A stretch of 64,000 nucleotides of DNA from contig OZ037901.1 of NCBI GenBank assembly GCA_964035575.1, positions 1,240,001-1,304,000 on the forward strand, written 5' to 3'. The first letter of the stretch is position 1. The number at the start of each line of letters is the position of its first letter. The notes beneath the pieces are model-generated. The model made no database searches and was not told the origin of the DNA. It saw nothing but the letters and a program-made list of their open reading frames with translations. The DNA comes from Rhynchopus sp. YZ270_cl-10 (Eukaryota > Euglenozoa > Diplonemea > Diplonemida > Diplonemidae). Positions 13,419 through 25,100 of this stretch are shown here, piece after piece. The position numbers and the translations under genes were made by a program.

Positions 13419-15138
13419 TATACATCTACGTTTTTTTTTTCTCTTGTTAAAGATATTTGTGTGCCACTGTATGTGGCCAACCATCTTTTACATTGTTTTC
13501 GCTCTCCCACACGGAGGTGTAGGAAATGACTTGACTTGTAGTTTTACTTGCGTTTCATCGTCAGTTTACAACGACGAAATCACAAAGTAAACCACGAGAC
13601 ATTTTCCTTCACCGCCGTGCACACACACACACACACCATTCTCCCTCCCTCTCTCTCTCTTGTGACACATGCGGCTTTTAGTCGTTGATGTGCTGCTCAT
13701 TTCCCTGCTCATGTAACGAACAGAGGCTCTCTGGAACTTGCCTCTCGCCTCTCCTCTCTCTCCTCTCTCCAAGTCAAAACAACCCACAGTGACACCGTCC
13801 CTCCACTGCACCGTTCTTCCATCGAGCCAGATATATAGCAGGGCGTATTTTGCAGCTACTGCAAACTATTAAACTCCCTTGTACTTTCGAGGAAACACAA
13901 CAGTGCGGAGGGGGGTAGAATAAATAAAGGAACGAAAACAGTAAGGAAAACAATCCGATAAAGGGAAAGGTGCGAGCGGGAGCGGGGGTTGGTTCATGCT
14001 ATGTTGTTTTCGTGAAGGCGAAAGGCCTTCTAGTCAACAGCGTCACTGTCTTGTACAACTTAGATTGCGCGGACCATTGCGCTCTTTCCAAACCTTGCCC
14101 CTCTATTTTTAAAATAACTATTTATGCGAGTGAAATTCGAACCTTATTTCACGCGCCACGAAAAAAGGCTCAGTACTTTATTTCCCGAGCAAATAAGAGG
14201 TACGAGGGTGCCTTTTTTCGTGGCAAGTGCAAGCAATTGTTCTTACCTTTCCTCAATATGCAATTATGTGTGACAAGTGAAAAACGTATTTATATTCGCA
14301 ACTGGACTAAACCTTGAGACCAGCACCTATTTACACCCACCTGCCATTCAGGGTCTTTCTAAATTTTCTTCTTTCCCCCAAAAAGCCCAGACACGCCCTC
14401 TATCCTTGATCCAGAATGCAGACACACTTTGGCTTGCCAAACTCTTCCCTTGTCTTGTCTTTCTGAACCAGTCCTTACAACAAGAATCACTGGTGTCTGT
14501 GGGTTCACTAACGGCTAAGTCAACTGGTGTTCCTGACCCCCGATATTTCGCAGCACCTACGATGCTTGTGGGGTAAAATTACGAACACCACCAACGCTTT
14601 ATTTTGGCAAGGCATTTTTTGGCCAATATAATCTCACTCACTTTTAGGCCAGTTACGAACATACAACGTTTTGCATGCGTCACATTATTAAAAATTCCAG
14701 TTCATTTTTGTTAAGGATGTGTGTGCACGTGTGCCATATTCATCTTTACATGTTTTGTTTGTGTTGACACATGCCTGCTTCCACGTGGATGTCTGCACGT
14801 TGTCTGTTGTGTTTGTTTCCGATGTTGTGCACGTGTTAGGCACGTTCATCTTTCCACTTTTTCTCCAATTTCACTTTATTTCCGGGTTAGGCTCCTGGAT
14901 AACGCAGTAATTAAATTTATGTGTATTTTTCTTTCCTCTCCAAGATGACTAAGCACAGTGAGGCTTAGGTTCATCTCACAAACTTTTCTTTCTTTCTTCT
15001 TCTTGTCGTGTGCTTGCATTTTCTTTTTTGGGCCGCACCAAAAACGACCAAAAATAGGGCCCCTCTTCTACGTTTCCTCTGTATGCACATCAACCCACTA
15101 TACCACCGACAGGAGTTGTGGCAAAATTTCAAACAAAT
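13419..15138. other. Intergenic region with no supported gene
   Basis: Open frames here (for example 13970-14317) show no recognisable domain. Pyrimidine-rich runs and a perfect hairpin at 14155-14224 are the only structure noted. The last 50 bases contain CACCGACAG about 26 bases before the ATG of the following gene, which is a possible splice acceptor. Confidence 0.55.
14155..14224. other. Perfect 15-base stem hairpin
   Basis: GCCACGAAAAAAGGC at 14155-14169 is the exact reverse complement of 14210-14224, with a 40-base loop. No gene is attached. It may be a small foldback element or an RNA structure. Confidence 0.6.
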
Positions 15139-18100
15139 ATGTTCGGCGTAGCAGTGCTGCTGCTCGCGCTGCCGTTGTTTGAGGCAGCTGAGGTGTCCGG
15201 ACGCGTCACGATGTCGATGTGGACTGGGACCGGCACCACCCCTGTGTTCAAGCTGGCACAGGCCGTTCTGTACGTGGCGGACGAGCAGACGGGGCGGGCC
15301 ATCATAGACCTTTCGGACCCAGCCAACCCTGTAGTGCAGCAGCAACTTGTCCTCAGCCCTGCCCCAGGCATTGTGGCTGTCACAGGCGGGCCATTCGGCA
15401 ACACTGACTACATTGTGACACTCACCTCGAGCGCTGCAAAAATTTGGGACATCGCCGACCCCCTGGCCCCTTCCGACACTGCGTGGGGTGAGTGCAGTTT
15501 TGACGTCCCAACACCGTGCACGCATCAAGGGCGTGTGCGCGCTGCAATCGTGTTCTACGCAGGCACGCAGTTGGTTCTCCTCCAAAAGCTCGACAGCATG
15601 ACACGCGATGTCTCTAAGAAGCCTGATGCGACGTGGTCGCAATATAAAGTAATGGATGGTGTGTGTTCTGCCATTGCAGTCTCTGTTGACTTCATTTTGA
15701 CGGGGGGCCTGTCTACCGTGCTTGTGAGGCGCACAGTTGGCAACAGTTATGTGTTCTCTGGTCCGCTGAACACAGGGCTGACGGGCATCTCTGCGTACAC
15801 CATCATGCCGGAATCAAAATGTGAAAACTGCTCGTTTGTTGGTGGGGTGGAGGGTGTGAAGTCCTTCAGGATCACTTCAGACGTCTTCAAAGTGTCGCCA
15901 CTCTTGGAAAGCGCCAGTTTTGGTGTTTCCCATGTGAAGGACACATGCAGGTTGGGAAAGTGGCTTGGGGTACTGACGAAGTGGAAGGTGTTCTTTTACT
16001 TAGTGTCGCCACCGTCGCAGGATGTGGATGATACACTGCCTACGTACTACCCTTCTCTCGCGCTGACTGATGTGTGGGACATCCCAGTTCCAGGCAGCGT
16101 GCATCAGATAGCGTTGGCGCCGGCACTGCCCTCAAATGTCCGAACCGCTGTCGTGGTCATGCGGGACGAAGCCTTAGTCTTGTCGTTCTCTGCGAACCTC
16201 GACCTGCCGTCGGCATCGTACCTAGGGTGTTACGAAGACCGCTGGGGCAGAGACCTCGCATCTGCCAGTATCGTGGACACGACTGACTACGGCACTGTTC
16301 AGCAGTGTCTTGAGTTTTGTTCGAAACGAGCCGTTGGGGCCCCGTACACATTCTTTGGACTGCAGAACAAAGGGCACTGTTATTGTGGGAACAGTTACGG
16401 GAACTACGGGTCCAGTCTCCTGTGCGTGTTGCCGTGCGAAGCTAATGTGTCAGAGACTTGTGGTGGTGTTTCTCAAAATAGTATTTATGGCATCGGGGTC
16501 AGCGACGCGCCACCGACACCAAATCCTCTCTCTCCAGCACCAACGACGAAGTCTCCAACACATGACACATCCTCGCCCGACACGTCTTCACCCGCTACTT
16601 CCTCACCCGATACTTCCTTACCTGACACACCTGCGCCTGACACGTCTTCACCAGAGACTTCAGCTCCTTCCACGTCTTCGCCGAACACTTCTTCGCCAAA
16701 GACTTTAGTGCCTGATACTTCCTCACCCGGCACTTCTTCACCTGATACATCGGCACCTGAGACGTCTGTACCTGACACTTCCTCACCTAGTACATCCTCA
16801 CCCGATACATCTGCGCCTGACACGTCGTCACCTGCTACTTCCTCACCCGACACACCCGCACCCGATACTTCCTTACCTGGCACACCTGCGCCTGATACTT
16901 CTTCGCCAAAGACTTTAGTACCCGATACTCCAGTGCCTGACACACCTGCACCTGTTACTTCCTCGCCCGACTCGTCTTCGCCTTCTACATCTGCACCCGA
17001 CACGCCTTCGCCCAAGACTTCAGCCCCCGATACGTCCTCGCCGAACACTTCTTCGCCAAAGACTTTAGCACCTGATACATCGGCACCTGAGACGTCTGTA
17101 CCTGACACTTCTTCACCTAGTACGTCCTCACCCGATACATCTGCGCCTGACACGTCGTCACCTGATACTTCCTCACCAGAGACTTCAGTACCTGACACAT
17201 CTGTACCTACGGAGAGATCCACACTGCAAACACTCTCAGCCGGATCACAGTCACCACAAGCAGCTTCGGTTCCGACGGTGCGCCCAACAGTTGTGCTTTC
17301 ACCAGACGCAGCGACGAAATCATCTCCTTCAAGAGAGACAAGCGCCGATACGAGCCGCACAGTAAGTGCAGAAGCTCAGAAGGTCGAAAACACCACGAAG
17401 TCAATCTCAACCGCAACAGGGGTGGTCGTTGGGCTTGCTTCTGTTGTTGGTGCTGCAGGTGGGAGTGGTGCGCCTGGGAACATGATGATGCTGCACGGGC
17501 TGCATTGCTCCGAGTACGTGGATGACGAAGAAGAGCTGGAGGTGCTGCTGAGCCCACTTGGGTTTGCCATCAACGGGGTACCGGCTGCAGGTGCGATTAT
17601 GGGGAACTGTCTACTCTGCGTGGTGTCCTTTGTGCTTATGAGCGTTCTTGTCCATTTCTTGAAGCTAGCTGGGGCAGGCAAAAAGCATAATGTGGAGGGT
17701 CTGACCGACTGGGCGAGGGCCTCAGCCCTGCTCCGGTATCCATCTGCGCTGCTGCAGTTCCCGATGTTCCTCATGGCAGGCGTGCTGCAGTGTTCCTTTG
17801 ACATTATCTTTCACCCACGGGACACTCTACTGGTGAACGGGATCGGGTACTTTGGTCTTGCCATCTCCATTGCCACAGTGGGCGTCTTTTACAAAACGAG
17901 TGCCGTTCCCAAAGCTGAGCTGAGACCCGCAAGCGGAAGGTCACCCATTTCTGTGTATTTTTTTGGTGCAGAGAATTGGGTGTCGACAACGGAGCATCCA
18001 CTCTATGTCGAGAGGTACGGTCTTGTCTTCGATCCGCACACAGCGTGTGTGTGGTTGAAGGGGAAGTTCTTTGCAGTGGAGCTGTTGATTTTGTTCCCTC

Positions 18101-18816
18101 TGTCTGCCCTGGTGAACGTGAGGAGCGCGACATGGACTGTGTGCACGCTGCGTGTCGTGACCATGGCGGTCCTGCTGTTGGTGCATGGAGGGTTGATCAT
18201 CGCGAATAAAGTGTTTCTGATGCGGTTCTTGACGCACACTGTTGCAGGGAACGACATATTCATGGCAGTGGGGCTGCTGCTGTACGCAGTCGCCTTCATG
18301 ATGGAGAATATGAACCACTGGGCAACAGACACTGCGCAGTACCTGTTCAGCATTGCCACCGTGTTGTGTTTATTGCGAGCGCTGTACGACCTGGTTACGT
18401 ACTTGTGGGACGTTCTGAGCGGCATGAAGAAGAAGAAACCACAAATAGAGCGAGCAGAAATGCCAGTTGAGAGTTTGTTGCCAGACTCCGAGTTGTTGGA
18501 ATGCACGGTGACGCCTTATCAGCCGCATATCGATATTAATTTGAAAGCGTCTTCGTCATTTATGCTCACGAAGGACAGGAGGTCGTTTTCAAATCGTTCT
18601 TCTTGCTCACCCCTTTCGCCAAATTTTTACCCGGAAAGTTCACGGTCACGTGCTAGTTCGTTTGTGTCAAGCGACATGTCTGGGACATACAGGAACAGAG
18701 GCAGAGCGAGGCTTTCGCCATTTGATACAGGGCTCACAAGCCCTCTTGCAGGACTCACAAGCCCGCTTTCAGGAGTGTCAACCCCGCTTGAGAATCCGAT
18801 GTCGTCCTTTGTGTAA
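15139..18816 (+). CDS. WSC-domain surface protein with beta-propeller-like ectodomain and multi-pass membrane module
   Basis: The product is 1225 residues. The ATG at 15139 starts a clear signal peptide (MFGVAVLLLALPLFEA). Residues of about 18-350 contain LVIVD-like strands (YVADEQ…IIDLSDPANPVVQ; AKIWDIADPLAP), suggesting a beta-propeller. Residues of about 358-453 form a WSC domain (SYLGCYEDRWGRDL, C…C pairs, CYCGNSYG, CGG…IYG), a carbohydrate-binding family. A Thr/Ser/Pro/Asp mucin-like stalk (about 455-690) is followed by a membrane module of about seven hydrophobic segments (about 815-1095) and a cytoplasmic tail with repeated GLTSPL. The motif PLGFAINGVPAAGAIMGN aligns with [18 protein letters not shown] of the giant proteins, so this is the same membrane family with a different ectodomain. 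It may be a glycan-binding surface sensor (inference). Confidence 0.85.
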   Translation: MFGVAVLLLALPLFEAAEVSGRVTMSMWTGTGTTPVFKLAQAVLYVADEQTGRAIIDLSDPANPVVQQQLVLSPAPGIVAVTGGPFGNTDYIVTLTSSAAKIWDIADPLAPSDTAWGECSFDVPTPCTHQGRVRAAIVFYAGTQLVLLQKLDSMTRDVSKKPDATWSQYKVMDGVCSAIAVSVDFILTGGLSTVLVRRTVGNSYVFSGPLNTGLTGISAYTIMPESKCENCSFVGGVEGVKSFRITSDVFKVSPLLESASFGVSHVKDTCRLGKWLGVLTKWKVFFYLVSPPSQDVDDTLPTYYPSLALTDVWDIPVPGSVHQIALAPALPSNVRTAVVVMRDEALVLSFSANLDLPSASYLGCYEDRWGRDLASASIVDTTDYGTVQQCLEFCSKRAVGAPYTFFGLQNKGHCYCGNSYGNYGSSLLCVLPCEANVSETCGGVSQNSIYGIGVSDAPPTPNPLSPAPTTKSPTHDTSSPDTSSPATSSPDTSLPDTPAPDTSSPETSAPSTSSPNTSSPKTLVPDTSSPGTSSPDTSAPETSVPDTSSPSTSSPDTSAPDTSSPATSSPDTPAPDTSLPGTPAPDTSSPKTLVPDTPVPDTPAPVTSSPDSSSPSTSAPDTPSPKTSAPDTSSPNTSSPKTLAPDTSAPETSVPDTSSPSTSSPDTSAPDTSSPDTSSPETSVPDTSVPTERSTLQTLSAGSQSPQAASVPTVRPTVVLSPDAATKSSPSRETSADTSRTVSAEAQKVENTTKSISTATGVVVGLASVVGAAGGSGAPGNMMMLHGLHCSEYVDDEEELEVLLSPLGFAINGVPAAGAIMGNCLLCVVSFVLMSVLVHFLKLAGAGKKHNVEGLTDWARASALLRYPSALLQFPMFLMAGVLQCSFDIIFHPRDTLLVNGIGYFGLAISIATVGVFYKTSAVPKAELRPASGRSPISVYFFGAENWVSTTEHPLYVERYGLVFDPHTACVWLKGKFFAVELLILFPLSALVNVRSATWTVCTLRVVTMAVLLLVHGGLIIANKVFLMRFLTHTVAGNDIFMAVGLLLYAVAFMMENMNHWATDTAQYLFSIATVLCLLRALYDLVTYLWDVLSGMKKKKPQIERAEMPVESLLPDSELLECTVTPYQPHIDINLKASSSFMLTKDRRSFSNRSSCSPLSPNFYPESSRSRASSFVSSDMSGTYRNRGRARLSPFDTGLTSPLAGLTSPLSGVSTPLENPMSSFV

Positions 18817-19159
18817 GGTGTTGCAGTCTTCTGGCTGTTGTAGACATGTTCTTTTGAAGAGCTGGACTTCCGTCTGGCTTCTTCACCATTATTCCCTTTC
18901 GCATATCAACTTCGCTATCACTTTTCATATTTTATGGACACTCTCTGGAATGTGTCTTTCGCCAAAGTCATTCAGACGCTATGTTCACGATCGAGAAACG
19001 CAACCCCAGCATATGTCTCCCTCCTGACCACTTTCCATACCCCCTCCCTACCCTCTGCACTGCGCATCGTAGCATCGTAGCTGCGTCTGGACATGCTCCG
19101 CACGGTCTGCTAGAAGCCGGAGGGTGTCAGAGCACTGTCGTGAAACATTGCCACATCAC
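18817..19159. other. Short intergenic region
   Basis: There is no gene. A tandem GTAGCATCGTAGC sits near 19068-19082. The 3' end leads into the conserved leader of the next gene. Confidence 0.5.
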
Positions 19160-19189
19160 ACACAGGAACTTTTCATTTTGCCAATAACT
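19160..19189 (+). promoter_or_regulatory. Conserved 5' leader with acceptor-like ACACAG
   Basis: The 30 bases ending at the ATG (ACACAGGAAC, then TTTTCATTTTGCCAATAACT) recur directly before the ATG at 30794. The AG lies 25 bases upstream of the start in both places. This conservation fixes the true start at 19190 rather than at the upstream in-frame ATG at 19124. The CACAG may be a cis or trans splice acceptor. Confidence 0.7.
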
Positions 19190-22100
19190 ATGCTGCTCGC
19201 TGTTGCGTTGCTGCTCGCAACGTTTGCAGTGGGAGCTGATGCCAAGGTGTTCTACTGGTTCAAGGCGACGAAGTCCTGGCAGAAGAGCCGTGGCAAGGAA
19301 GGCGGGAAGGAGGACTACACCATGAAGGGGTGGGTGAAGGTGGATTATGGAGTGAAAAAGGACCTTGGCTGTGTGACGTGCGACTCGTACTACTCGTGCA
19401 CAAAGACAGGAACATGGGCTTCATCTGGAACACAGAGCGTGTCCGGTGATCTTAAGATGAGAACCTACCTGGATGCGTGGGAGGATGACAACGGTTCGAG
19501 GTGCTCGTTCAAAACAGGATTCTGGGTCAACGACGACGACAGCCGCTGTCGCAAGGAGTGCAGCATCAACATGAAGTCCTACGCAATGGGAACAACGCAC
19601 ACACACAGGTGCGACGGTGGCAATGCCTGGCTTGAGGTGCAGTTCCGTTGGTGGCCAGACACGACCCCAGCACCACAGACCCCTGCACCGGATTTGATGT
19701 GTTCTGCATTTTCGTGCCCTGCCAACTGGTCCCCGAAAGCGGGTAATGTTGCGTGCAGCACCACACACCAGCTCCAGGCTGACGTGTGCGGAGGGACCTC
19801 CCTGAAGGACGACCAAACCACTGGAGCCGTCAGGTGCTGCTCTCACAATGGTGCAGACTGTATCTCTTCTTCAGGAGGCTGTTTCGGAAACACACTGACA
19901 TACTCTCAGGCAATGGACGCGTGTGCAAAGGCAGGACGTCGTCTCTGTACCCTTGCCGAGTTGACAAAGAAGTGCTGTGGCACCGGTTGTAGTTACGACG
20001 CCCGACACGTCTGGGTGTCCGACGAGGTACCCGTCAGTTTCTGTGACAAGGAGACTTGCTGCGATCTTAAACCAACCCCTGCGTCTCCCACACCTTCTCC
20101 ACCAACACCAGCACCACAGACCCCTGCACCGGATTTGATGTGTTCTGCGTTTTCGTGCCCTGCCAACTGGTCCCCGAAAGCGGGTAATGTTGCGTGCAGC
20201 ACCACACACCAGCTTCAGGCTGATGTGTGCGGTGGGACCTCTCTGAAGGACGACCAAACCACTGGAGCCGTCAGGTGCTGCTCTCACAATGGTGCAGACT
20301 GTATCTCTATTTATTCGGGACGCTGTTTCGGAAACACACTGACATACTCTCAGGCCATGGATGCGTGCGCAAATGCAGGACGTCGTCTCTGTACCCTTGC
20401 CGAGTTGACAAAGAAGTGCTGTGGCACCGGTTGTAGTTACGACGCCCGATACGTCTGGGTGTCCGACGAGGTACCCGTCAGTTTCTGTGACAAGGAGACT
20501 TGCTGCGATCTTGCACCAACCCCTGCGCCTCCCACACCGTCTCCACCTACACCATCACCGCCGACTCCAAGTCCACCGACACCGAGTCCTCCGACACCAT
20601 CACCACCTACGCCTTCACCGCCGACTCCAAGTCCACCGACACCGAGTCCACCCACGCCTTCACCACCTACACCATCACCGCCGACTCCAAGTCCACCTAC
20701 ACCGAGTCCTCCGACACCTTCACCACCTACACCATCACCGCCAACTCCAAGTCCACCGACACCGAGTCCTCCGACACCTTCACCACCCACGCCTTCACCG
20801 CCGACTCCAAGTCCACCGACACCGAGTCCTCCGACACCATCACCACCTACGCCTTCACCGCCGACTCCAAGTCCACCTACACCGAGTCCTCCGACACCTT
20901 CACCACCTACACCATCACCGCCAACTCCAAGTCCACCGACACCGAGTCCACCCACGCCTTCACCGCCGACTCCAAGTCCACCGACACCGAGTCCACCCAC
21001 GCCTTCACCACCTACACCATCACCGCCGACTCCAAGTCCACCTACACCGAGTCCTCCGACACCTTCACCACCCACGCCTTCACCGCCGACTCCAAGTCCA
21101 CCGACACCGAGTCCTCCGACACCATCACCACCTACGCCTTCACCGCCGACTCCAAGTCCACCGACACCGAGTCCACCCACGCCTTCACCGCCGACTCCAA
21201 GTCCACCTACACCGAGTCCTCCGACACCTTCACCACCTACACCATCACCGCCAACTCCAAGTCCACCGACACCGAGTCCTCCGACACCTTCACCACCCAC
21301 GCCTTCACCGCCGACTCCAAGTCCACCGACACCGAGTCCTCCGACACCTTCACCACCCACGCCTTCACCGCCGACTCCAAGTCCACCGACACCGAGTCCT
21401 CCGACACCATCACCACCTACGCCTTCACCGCCGACTCCAAGTCCACCGACACCGAGTCCACCCACGCCTTCACCACCTACACCTTCACCGCCGACTCCAA
21501 GTCCACCGACACCGAGTCCTCCGACACCTTCACCACCTACACCATCACCGCCAACTCCAAGTCCACCGACACCGAGTCCACCCACGCCTTCACCGCCGAC
21601 TCCAAGTCCACCGACACCGAGTCCTCCGACACCTTCACCACCCACGCCTTCACCGCCGACTCCAAGTCCACCTACACCGAGTCCTCCGACACCTTCACCA
21701 CCGACACCTTCACCGCCGACTCCAAGTCCACCGACACCGAGTCCTCCGACACCTTCACCACCTACACCATCACCGCCAACTCCAAGTCCACCGACACCGA
21801 GTCCACCCACGCCTTCACCACCTACACCATCACCGCCGACTCCAAGTCCACCTACACCGAGTCCTCCGACACCTTCACCACCTACACCATCACCGCCAAC
21901 TCCAAGTCCACCGACACCGAGTCCACCCACGCCTTCACCGCCGACTCCAAGTCCACCGACACCGAGTCCTCCGACACCTTCACCACCCACGCCTTCACCG
22001 CCGACTCCAAGTCCACCGACACCGAGTCCTCCGACACCTTCACCACCCACGCCTTCACCGCCGACTCCAAGTCCACCGACACCGACTCCTCCGACACCTT

Positions 22101-25100
22101 CACCACCTACACCATCACCGCCAACTCCAAGTCCGCCGACACCTTCACCACCCACGCCATCACCGCCGACTCCAAGTCCACCGACACCGTGTCCACCCAC
22201 GCCTTCACCGCCGACTCCAAGTCCACCGACACCGAGTCCTCCGACACCTTCACCACCTACACCATCACCACCAACTCCAAGTCCTCCGACACCATCACCG
22301 CCGACACCGACTCCTCCGACACCTTCACCACCTACACCATCACCGCCAACTCGAAGTCCACCGACACCGAGTCCACCCACGCCTTCACCGCCGACTCCAA
22401 GTCCACCGACTCCGAGTCCTCCGACACCTTCACCACCCACGCCTTCACCGCCGACTCCAAGTCCACCGACACCGAGTCCTCCGACACCTTCACCACCTAC
22501 ACCATCACCACCAACTCCAAGTCCTCCGACACCTTCACCACCCACGCCTTCACCGCCGACTCCAAGTCCACCGACACCGAGTCCTCCGACACCTTCACCA
22601 CCTACACCATCACCGCCGACTCCGAGTCCTCCGACACCTTCACCACCCACGCCTTCACCGCCGACTCCAAGTCCACCGACACCGAGTCCTCCGACACCTT
22701 CACCACCTACACCATCACCGCCGACTCCGAGTCCACCCACGCCTTCACCACCTACACCATCACCGCCGACTCCAAGTCCACCGACACCGAGTCCTCCGAC
22801 ACCTTCACCACCTACACCATCACCGCCGACTCCAAGTCCACCGACACCGAGTCCTCCGACACCTTCACCACCTACACCATCACCGCCGACTCCAAGTCCA
22901 CCAACTCCAAGTCCTCCGACACCTTCACCACCCACGCCATCACCGCCGACTCCAAGTGCACCGACTCCAAGTCCTCCGACACCTTCACCACCCACGCCTT
23001 CACCGCCGACTCCAAGTCCACCGACTCCAAGTCCTCCGACACCTTCACCACCTACACCACCACCAACTCCAAGTCCTCCGACACCTTCACCACCCACGCC
23101 TTCACCGCCGACTCCAAGTCCACCGACACCGAGTCCTCCGACACCTTCACCACCTACACCATCACCACCAACTCCAAGTCCTCCGACACCTTCACCACCC
23201 ACGCCATCACCGCCGACTCCGAGTCCACCAACTCCAAGTCCTCCGACACCTTCACCACCTACACCATCACCGCCGACTCCGAGTCCTCCGACACCTTCAC
23301 CACCCACGCCATCACCGCCGACTCCAAGTGCACCGACTCCAAGTCCTCCGACACCTTCACCACCCACGCCTTCACCGCCGACTCCAAGTCCACCGACACC
23401 GAGTCCTCCGACACCTTCACCACCTACACCACCACCAACTCCAAGTCCTCCGACACCTTCACCACCCACGCCTTCACCGCCGACTCCAAGTCCACCGACA
23501 CCGAGTCCTCCGACACCTTCACCACCTACACCATCACCACCAACTCCAAGTCCTCCGACACCTTCACCACCCACGCCATCACCGCCGACTCCGAGTCCAC
23601 CAACTCCAAGTCCTCCGACACCTTCACCACCCACGCCTTCACCGCCGACTCCAAGTCCACCGACACCGAGTCCTCCGACACCTTCACCACCTACACCATC
23701 ACCGCCGACTCCAAGTCCACCGACACCGAGTCCTCCGACACCTTCACCACCTACACCATCACCACCAACTCCAAGTCCTCCGACACCTTCACCACCCACG
23801 CCATCACCGCCGACTCCAAGTCCACCAACTCCAAGTCCTCCGACACCTTCACCACCCACGCCTTCACCGCCGACTCCAAGTCCACCGACTCCAAGTCCTC
23901 CGACACCTCCACCACCTACACCATCCCCAACTACTCCGAGTCCGCAGACACCTTCGCCACCAACACCGTCTCCACCGACTCAGTCGTCACCAACATTTGC
24001 ACCCGTAACACCTTCACCGCCAACCTCGGCACCTGTGACGCCGTCGTCATCGACTCCTTCACCACCTACACCTTCACCTGTGAGTGTGTCCCCTCAGACG
24101 ACTTTCCCACCTACTGCGTCACCGATGACAACCACACCGGCAACATCTCACTCTACTCCACCACCGGAAACGCTGTCGCCTCACACGTCTTTTCGAATGA
24201 CTTTTTCACCCGCAAGCACTTCGCCTGGAACACTGTTGCCTTTCACACTGTCGCCTACCAGTCATCCTCTGACAGCTGTGCCACAGTCAGCATCACCACC
24301 TACCGTATCCCCTCTCACAACGTCACCACTGAGCATGGCACAGTCGACACTCACACCAAAGACTTCTTTGCCGATCACAGAAGCTCCAGGAACATTAATA
24401 CCGTTGATTTCGACGTCGCCGCTGACGTCTCTCCCTTCTGCACCTGCAACAGGATCCCCTCCGACACCCGCTCCTGGAACACTGTTACCGGCAACACCCT
24501 CTCCCGTGTCCCCTTTGCCACCGACCGCAGCGCCCGCCACAACATCGTCACCAACATTTGCACCCGTAACACCTTCACCAACCGCAGCACCTGTGACGCC
24601 GTCGTCATCGACTCCTTCACCACCTACACCTTCACCTGCGAGTGTGTCCCCTCAGACCATTTCCCCACCCACTACGTCACGGGTGACAACCACACCGGCA
24701 ACATCTCACTCTACTCCACCACCGGAAACGCTGTCGCCTCACACGTCTTTTCCAATGACTTTTTCACCCGCAAGTACTTCGCCGGGAACACTGTCGCCCT
24801 TCACGCTGTCGCCTACCAGTCATCCTCTGACAGCTGTGCCACAGTCAGCATCCCCAGACACATTTACTCCTGGAACAGCGGTACCCATTACGTCAGAACC
24901 GGCAACAGTTGTGCCCGACACTGCGGCACCACAGCCAGTTTCCAAGGCGCCAGTGACGACGCTGTCACCTGAAACTGAATCCCCCGAAACGACAGCGCCT
25001 GACAGTGTGCCCGACACACTGTCACCTGTGGTAACCTCATCCACTGCACCAGACACACAAGTGCCATCGATCCCAGTCGCGGTGAACACATTCCAGCCAC

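Noticed and set aside
19124-19189. Upstream start for paralog B
   Set aside because: The added 22 residues precede the signal peptide and overlap the leader conserved before the gene at 30794.
20437-23859. 1140-residue open frame on the minus strand (Gly-Val-Gly repeats), and the similar 7065-8912
   Set aside because: They are the antisense of the 15-base repeat and stay open only because the unit lacks stops. They have no signal peptide or independent domain.
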